Assembly: GCF_006352475.1 (NCBI RefSeq)
Contig: NZ_VCMZ01000001.1
Location: 2,232,001 to 2,296,000, forward strand
Origin: Acinetobacter pullicarnis
GTDB taxonomy: Bacteria > Pseudomonadota > Gammaproteobacteria > Pseudomonadales > Moraxellaceae
DNA: 64,000 nucleotides
Direction: 5' to 3'
Below the pieces are notes generated by a model that did not search any database, was not told the DNA's origin, and was given only the letters and a program-made list of their open reading frames with translations. Of this stretch, positions 59,569-64,000 are shown in pieces. Positions within the stretch are counted from its first letter, which is position 1. Each line of letters begins with the position of its first letter. Position numbers and translations under genes: made by a program.

Positions 59569-60735
59569 ATGCGCGAGTATGCCGTTTTTACTTCGGAATC
59601 TGTAAGCGAAGGCCATCCTGATAAAATGGCCGATCAAATCAGTGACGCAATCTTGGATGTCATCTTAAAAGAAGATCCATATGCTCGAGTGGCTTGTGAA
59701 ACTTTGGTAAAAACTGGTGCAGTTGTACTTGCCGGTGAAATCACATCGACTGCGAATATTGACTTTGAAGCTGTTGTTCGAAAAACCGTAAATGGTATCG
59801 GTTATCACCACACTGACCTAGGCTTTGATGGTTCGACTTGTGCCGTCATAAATATGATTGGTAAACAATCTCCAGAGATTGCTCAAGGCGTTGATCGTCA
59901 AAAACCTGAAGATCAGGGTGCAGGTGACCAAGGTCTGATGTTTGGTTATGCCAGTCGTGAAACGGACGTGTTAATGCCAGCCCCGATTTCCTATGCACAT
60001 CGCTTAATGGAAAAACAAGCTGAATTACGCCGTAATGGCCGTTTACCGTGGTTACGTCCTGATGCCAAGAGCCAAGTAACCTTCGCTTATGAAAATGGTA
60101 AACCAGTGCGTTTAGATGCGGTGGTACTTTCAACGCAACATGATCCTGACATTAGCCAAGTTGCGCTAAAAGAAGCCATCATCGAAGAAATTATCAAACC
60201 GATTATTCCAGCAGAAATGTTCCATGCTGGCACTAAATTCCATATCAATCCAACAGGTATCTTTGTGATCGGTGGCCCTGTAGGTGATTGTGGATTAACT
60301 GGCCGTAAGATTATTGTTGATACCTATGGTGGTATGGCACGTCACGGCGGTGGTGCTTTCTCTGGTAAAGATCCATCTAAAGTTGACCGTTCAGCGGCTT
60401 ATGCTGGCCGTTATGTTGCGAAGAACATTGTTGCAGCAGGTTTGGCTGACAAATGTGAAATCCAAATTTCATATGCTATTGGTGTTGCAGAACCAACCTC
60501 GATCTCAATCAATACCTTTAATACAGGTAAAGTTTCTGATGAACTAATTATTCAGTTGGTTCGTGAACATTTTGATCTGCGCCCTTACGGCATTACTCAT
60601 ATGCTCAACTTATTGCAGCCGATGTATCAACAAACTGCAGCCTACGGCCACTTTGGTCGTGAAGGTAATGATCATGCCTTTACTTGGGAAAAAACCGATA
60701 AGGTTGACGCGCTTAAAGCATCTGCAAATCTATAA
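59569..60735 (+). CDS. metK: S-adenosylmethionine synthetase
   Basis: 388 aa, full length. [18 protein letters not shown] (ATP/Mg loop), [12 protein letters not shown] (hexapeptide signature), [20 protein letters not shown], and [19 protein letters not shown] (P-loop-like) are intact. It makes SAM from methionine and ATP. AGGA lies 6 nt before ATG. A clean terminator follows. Confidence 0.98.
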   Translation: MREYAVFTSESVSEGHPDKMADQISDAILDVILKEDPYARVACETLVKTGAVVLAGEITSTANIDFEAVVRKTVNGIGYHHTDLGFDGSTCAVINMIGKQSPEIAQGVDRQKPEDQGAGDQGLMFGYASRETDVLMPAPISYAHRLMEKQAELRRNGRLPWLRPDAKSQVTFAYENGKPVRLDAVVLSTQHDPDISQVALKEAIIEEIIKPIIPAEMFHAGTKFHINPTGIFVIGGPVGDCGLTGRKIIVDTYGGMARHGGGAFSGKDPSKVDRSAAYAGRYVAKNIVAAGLADKCEIQISYAIGVAEPTSISINTFNTGKVSDELIIQLVREHFDLRPYGITHMLNLLQPMYQQTAAYGHFGREGNDHAFTWEKTDKVDALKASANL

Positions 60736-60756
60736 GTTAGAACTCTAGCAATTGCT

Positions 60757-60786
60757 AAAAAGCTCACATTAATGTGAGCTTTTTTA
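60757..60786 (+). terminator. metK terminator
   Basis: AAAAGCTCACATTAATGTGAGCTTTTTTA, 10-bp stem and T6. Confidence 0.88.
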
Positions 60787-60835
60787 TGCAAAATGCTTTT
60801 GTGCAACCATTACAAAAGACAGAACAGCAATTTGA

Positions 60836-61087
60836 TTATTTTTTTGGCGCATGCGTATTATCCTGATTCAATACATCTAAGATAAATGGCTGAGTCTGCG
60901 TATCTTGCGTGTCTTCGATATAAATATGTACCAGTTTAAAAACAAGAACAGCAGCAAAACAGGTCACCACACAAAAGACCCATAAATTAATTGGACTTCT
61001 AATATGATGTGAGCCACATTTGGGGCATGCTTTGTTGTAACTTGGTAAAGCTTCTTCGCAACAAGCACAATGATATTTGTAGAGCAT
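60836..61087 (-). CDS. Zinc-ribbon single-pass membrane protein, function unknown
   Basis: 83 aa. CACCEEALPSYNKACPKCG forms a four-cysteine zinc ribbon at the N-terminus; one hydrophobic helix (NLWVFCVVTCFAAVLVFKLV) and a short tail with TQDTQTQPF follow. The layout resembles small zinc-ribbon membrane proteins of unknown role. A good ribosome-binding site (AGGAGAATACC) precedes the start. Confidence 0.7.
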   Translation of the reverse strand: MLYKYHCACCEEALPSYNKACPKCGSHHIRSPINLWVFCVVTCFAAVLVFKLVHIYIEDTQDTQTQPFILDVLNQDNTHAPKK

Positions 61088-61375
61088 AGGTATTCTCCTA
61101 TTTTATTTGCCTAAGCCATTCATTTAAATATTTATATGGCCTATAGAGCATAGGAGACCTCGCAAACAAAAACAATCCTTAATTTATATAAGAGATGTTA
61201 AAAGCCTACATAAAAATACTGCCTACGCATAATTCTCTCTATGACTTACAGAGCAGATATAAACCATATCCTTGGCCGAGATTGTAATACTGCTCTATAA
61301 CAATTAAATGACAAAATGCATATTACTGGATGAACAATGTTATTCTATGCCGGTTCTTTGCAGAGGAGTTTACAG

Positions 61376-61585
61376 GTGTCACTGATTCACAAAGGCGGTT
61401 TTAGAGAACGGGCGAATCGCAATCACAGATATAAAGATTCTGAAAATCAACAGGCTAGTTTGAAAAATCAAAAAAAATATCAACCTAAAGCCCAAGATCA
61501 GCAGTTACCTGTCACTGAGACAGCAGCAGCCCCCTTGACTGATCTAATAGCATCATCAAACACTGAAGAGTCTAAAGACATCTAA
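61376..61585 (+). CDS. Small basic protein of unknown function, GTG start
   Basis: 69 aa from GTG 61376 with GAGGAG 7 nt upstream; an in-frame ATG at 61337 lacks such a site. Basic and hydrophilic N-terminal half (HKGGFRERANRNHRYKDSEN), Gln/Ala-rich and acidic end. Probably disordered. The 3' end overlaps the convergent lysE-type gene by 30 nt. Confidence 0.5.
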   Translation: MSLIHKGGFRERANRNHRYKDSENQQASLKNQKKYQPKAQDQQLPVTETAAAPLTDLIASSNTEESKDI

Positions 61586-62191
61586 CCACAGCCAAATGGC
61601 AAACAACATGAATAAGACTCCAGAAATCAGATCGATATAACCACTGACTTGTTGGTAAATCGCCTTAATTCGTGCTCTAGATAAAATCCACATTAGCAAA
61701 CTAAAAGTTAAAACAGTTTGAATTGGAATAAGTACTGCCAATTGCATCTTAAGGTCTGTATTGGCAGATGAACTTAAGGCAATTGAAAATACGCTACTGA
61801 AATAAATAACGATTTTGGGGTTAGATAAATTGGTGAATAGCCCATTTAAAAAATAATTTTGTTTTTCTGGTTGAGCTTCGATATCTAAGGCAAGTTTTTG
61901 TTTTAAAGCAGCACGGCCACCTCTAAACATCGCATAGCCCATTTTTGCCAGAAACAACCCACCAAGCAGCATAATCAATTGCTGAATCCATGGCCATTGC
62001 TGAATCAGAACCGTAAAACCAAGTAGCGTTAAAACAACCCAAACCACGACCCCCATACTAATCCCGAGAATAATCTTAAAGGTATTGGCCTTGCTGGTGG
62101 ATGCTGCACTTTTTGCAATGAGAAGTACATCGGGACCGGGAGTCAGTTGGGCAATAAAATGTAGTGCGCAAATCGAAAGTAACAGTGACAT
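61556..62191 (-). CDS. LysE/RhtB family exporter
   Basis: 211 aa, five to six transmembrane helices. The N-terminal signature FIAQLTPGPDVLLIAKSAAS is the LysE/RhtB hallmark; GGLFLAKMGYAMFRGG and NGLFTNLSNPKIVIYFSSVF follow. Members export amino acids such as lysine, homoserine or threonine. The substrate is not evident; no regulator is next to it. Confidence 0.88.
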   Translation of the reverse strand: MSLLLSICALHFIAQLTPGPDVLLIAKSAASTSKANTFKIILGISMGVVVWVVLTLLGFTVLIQQWPWIQQLIMLLGGLFLAKMGYAMFRGGRAALKQKLALDIEAQPEKQNYFLNGLFTNLSNPKIVIYFSSVFSIALSSSANTDLKMQLAVLIPIQTVLTFSLLMWILSRARIKAIYQQVSGYIDLISGVLFMLFAIWLWLDVFRLFSV

Positions 62192-62347
62192 TTAAAACGT
62201 GCTCAAACATGAAGATAAAAAGTATAACGATCTTTTTTCAATAAAAATAAAAAAACAATAACAACAATCGATTAAATCATTTTTCCTGGTGGATGCTAAG
62301 ATCGCACTGGCTATTTTAAACAGTATGACGCTTTTTCATTTACGATA

Positions 62348-62374
62348 AAAAACCGAATCATTGATTCGGTTTCT
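62348..62374 (-). terminator. fxsA terminator
   Basis: On the minus strand AACCGAATCA/TGATTCGGTT followed by TTTT. It sits 60-90 nt after the fxsA stop. Confidence 0.78.
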
Positions 62375-62434
62375 TAATTGCTACTCAGCCTTGCGCTAAA
62401 GAGAAAGCCTTTAGCCGCACAGGTGATTGATGCC

Positions 62435-63013
62435 TTACTTCTTCGGTGTAACGTCTTTAAATTCAATTTTCTTATAGTCAGGTTCGACTTCACGCGCCTC
62501 ACCATCAATCACATTAGAATCTTGATAATTTGCACCATTTTGATTTTGCATTTGACGCATCAAATCAGCAAATGGGTTTTGATCTGCAGAACCACCTGCA
62601 TTCATGCCCCCCATCATGCCACCCATCATTTTTTCCATCATCGCCTGCTGGCGTTTAGCCATCGCTTGCATGAACAAGTTGCGGAACAACTTCTGCACTG
62701 GTGGAATCAAAATAAGTAAAGCCAATACATCACTGATTAAACCGGGAATCATTAACAAGAAACCAGCCATAGCCGTTGTGATTTTACCACTAACGGCTGA
62801 ATCGCCACCCATTTGACCAGTCATCTGCATTTGCTGTAACTGTGGCATAAGCACAGCAGTACTTGAACGAAGCATCTTCATACCGATGAAAAAAGTAATG
62901 AAAAATGAGAAAAAGACATGCCAACCACTAATGAATTGTGCAACCCCAATCCAGACAGCAATTTCAGCAACAATCGCAATTAAAATAATGGGTAAAATTT
63001 TCATTAAGATCAA
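62435..63013 (-). CDS. fxsA: FxsA family membrane protein
   Basis: 192 aa. N-terminal membrane helices (LPIILIAIVAEIAVWIGVAQF, HVFFSFFITFFIGMKML), a helix with MIPGLISDVLALLILIPPV typical of FxsA, and a Met/Gly-rich tail (MMEKMMGGMMGGMNAGG). E. coli FxsA suppresses F-plasmid exclusion of phage T7; a general function is unclear. The Met/Gly tail is longer than in E. coli. Confidence 0.85.
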   Translation of the reverse strand: MILMKILPIILIAIVAEIAVWIGVAQFISGWHVFFSFFITFFIGMKMLRSSTAVLMPQLQQMQMTGQMGGDSAVSGKITTAMAGFLLMIPGLISDVLALLILIPPVQKLFRNLFMQAMAKRQQAMMEKMMGGMMGGMNAGGSADQNPFADLMRQMQNQNGANYQDSNVIDGEAREVEPDYKKIEFKDVTPKK

Positions 63014-63377
63014 TCATCTCTAAATATAAATGGGGGGATTTCATTTGCAGTACTTAATCGATGGATTAATTTTCTACAAACAATGCTGTAAGTCAGTTGG
63101 AAGGTAGCAATGATACCGAATTAATCTTGGAATAAAACAACTACATATTCATGCCAGACAATGAATTCGACGAAAAAACCCGCAGATTCACCTATAATTG
63201 CAAGTCCCTACTGATTTCAAAGCACTTACATCATAAATTATGGGTACAAAACTAAATTTATCAAGTTAAGCCACGTAAATATTCGGAAAATACCATTTTT
63301 TGTACGAGAAATTAGGCTATGCAGTCACCTTAGCCTTGTGTAACAATATCAACATTATTGATTTTTTAAGCTTAAAT

Positions 63378-63923
63378 ATGACCTTAATTATTGGCATTGA
63401 TCCAGGCTCTCGTTTAACTGGCTACGGGATTATTGAAAAAGATGGTCAAAAACTCAAATTTGTTGATGCAGGCACTATTCGCACTGAAACCAAAGAAATG
63501 CCTGAACGTCTTAAACGTATTTTTGCTGGGATTCATCGTATTGTAGAATTTCATGGTCCAACTGAAGCTGCTGTAGAACAAGTGTTTATGGCACAAAACC
63601 CCGATTCCGCATTGAAGCTCGGTCAAGCACGAGGCGCCGCGATTGCAGCTTTGGTCAATTCAGATCTAGAGGTCGCAGAATATACGGCCCGACAGATTAA
63701 GCAGTCTGTCGTCGGCTATGGTGCCGCAGAAAAAGAACAAGTACAGATGATGGTTATGAAACTACTCAATTTAAGTATTCAACCACAATCAGATGCAGCA
63801 GATGCACTGGCTGCTGCCATTTGTCACGCACACGCCTCTGGCACCATGAGTAAGCTTGCCGTATTGAATGCACTTGGTGGAATGGCGCGTGGCCGCAGCC
63901 GCACCAGTAGCCGCAGACGTTGA
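63378..63923 (+). CDS. ruvC: Holliday junction endonuclease RuvC
   Basis: 181 aa from ATG 63378; the in-frame ATG at 63300 would add 26 unlikely residues. [14 protein letters not shown] has the first catalytic Asp, [11 protein letters not shown] the Glu, and [15 protein letters not shown] the closing Asp pair; [15 protein letters not shown] is also typical. It resolves Holliday junctions with RuvAB, whose genes are not in this window. No other feature is seen to the window end. Confidence 0.96.
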   Translation: MTLIIGIDPGSRLTGYGIIEKDGQKLKFVDAGTIRTETKEMPERLKRIFAGIHRIVEFHGPTEAAVEQVFMAQNPDSALKLGQARGAAIAALVNSDLEVAEYTARQIKQSVVGYGAAEKEQVQMMVMKLLNLSIQPQSDAADALAAAICHAHASGTMSKLAVLNALGGMARGRSRTSSRRR

Positions 63924-64000
63924 TTGCTAGACTCAACAAACCAACTCTGCAAACCGAACAATCACCATGACAGCAGATTAAAAAACGCAGCCTGAGCTGC

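Overview
The window is about 64 kb of AT-rich gammaproteobacterial chromosome that reads as Acinetobacter (Moraxellaceae). This rests on protein style and local gene order: Acinetobacter-like MutS, FdxA, Ppk1, an AAHS-type transporter, the kdsD-kdsC-lptC-lptA-lptB block, and an rrn operon with tRNA-Ile and tRNA-Ala in the spacer. I cannot assign a species by eye. Most of the window is core genome. The accessory signal is gene decay and IS3-family activity.

Layout. 1-3.6 kb: a membrane fatty-acid hydroxylase, then a decayed stretch (IS3-family relic, two broken small genes, a deleted RibD/DHFR-like gene) around an outer-membrane barrel gene and a YceI protein. 3.6-9.8 kb: an ABM-domain protein, then a QseBC/PmrAB-like two-component pair divergent from a periplasmic thiol-redox cluster (DsbD, TlpA-like, DsbC/G-like), with a PmrA-type direct repeat between them. 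9.9-12.7 kb: a reactive-sulfur module (persulfide-dioxygenase-like enzyme and two half-size YeeE/YedE channels) divergent from a BigR-like ArsR repressor that keeps the two sensing cysteines; then a DJ-1/PfpI protein. 13-17.4 kb: an HD-domain protein and a cobalamin lower-ligand assembly operon (cobU-cobT-cobC-cobS) led by a 2H-phosphoesterase-like gene. 17.5-24 kb: LpxO, small lipoprotein and periplasmic proteins, RraA, rpsT, CysQ and others.

24-33.3 kb: mutS, a DUF481 barrel, fdxA, an M15-type lipoprotein, an O-methyltransferase, a tandem Usp protein, a beta-helix acyltransferase and YigZ. 33.7-35.5 kb: a complete IS3-family element inserted in a small gene of unknown function; removing the element and one copy of the 4-bp duplication restores the reading frame. 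35.8-39.3 kb: the Kdo/LPS-export operon. 39.5-42.7 kb: cysS, tRNA-Gly and an AAHS transporter. 43.2-49.1 kb: one rRNA operon on the minus strand (16S - tRNA-Ile - tRNA-Ala - 23S - 5S) with a recognisable promoter and terminator. 49.4-64 kb: ppk1, a heptamer tandem repeat, a glutarate catabolic cluster (LysR, glutaryl-CoA dehydrogenase, class III CoA-transferase), a small SpoT-like HD hydrolase, a second LysR, trmA, metK, a LysE exporter, fxsA and ruvC.

I found no CRISPR array, prophage, toxin-antitoxin pair or recognisable defence system. The observations most worth following are the IS-split gene with a clean duplication, the 2H-phosphoesterase gene coupled to cobU, the BigR-type sulfur switch, the PmrA-like box in front of dsbD with the long DsbD linker, and several short coding remnants in intergenic gaps. 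All functional assignments come from reading motifs and family resemblance; no database search was run.
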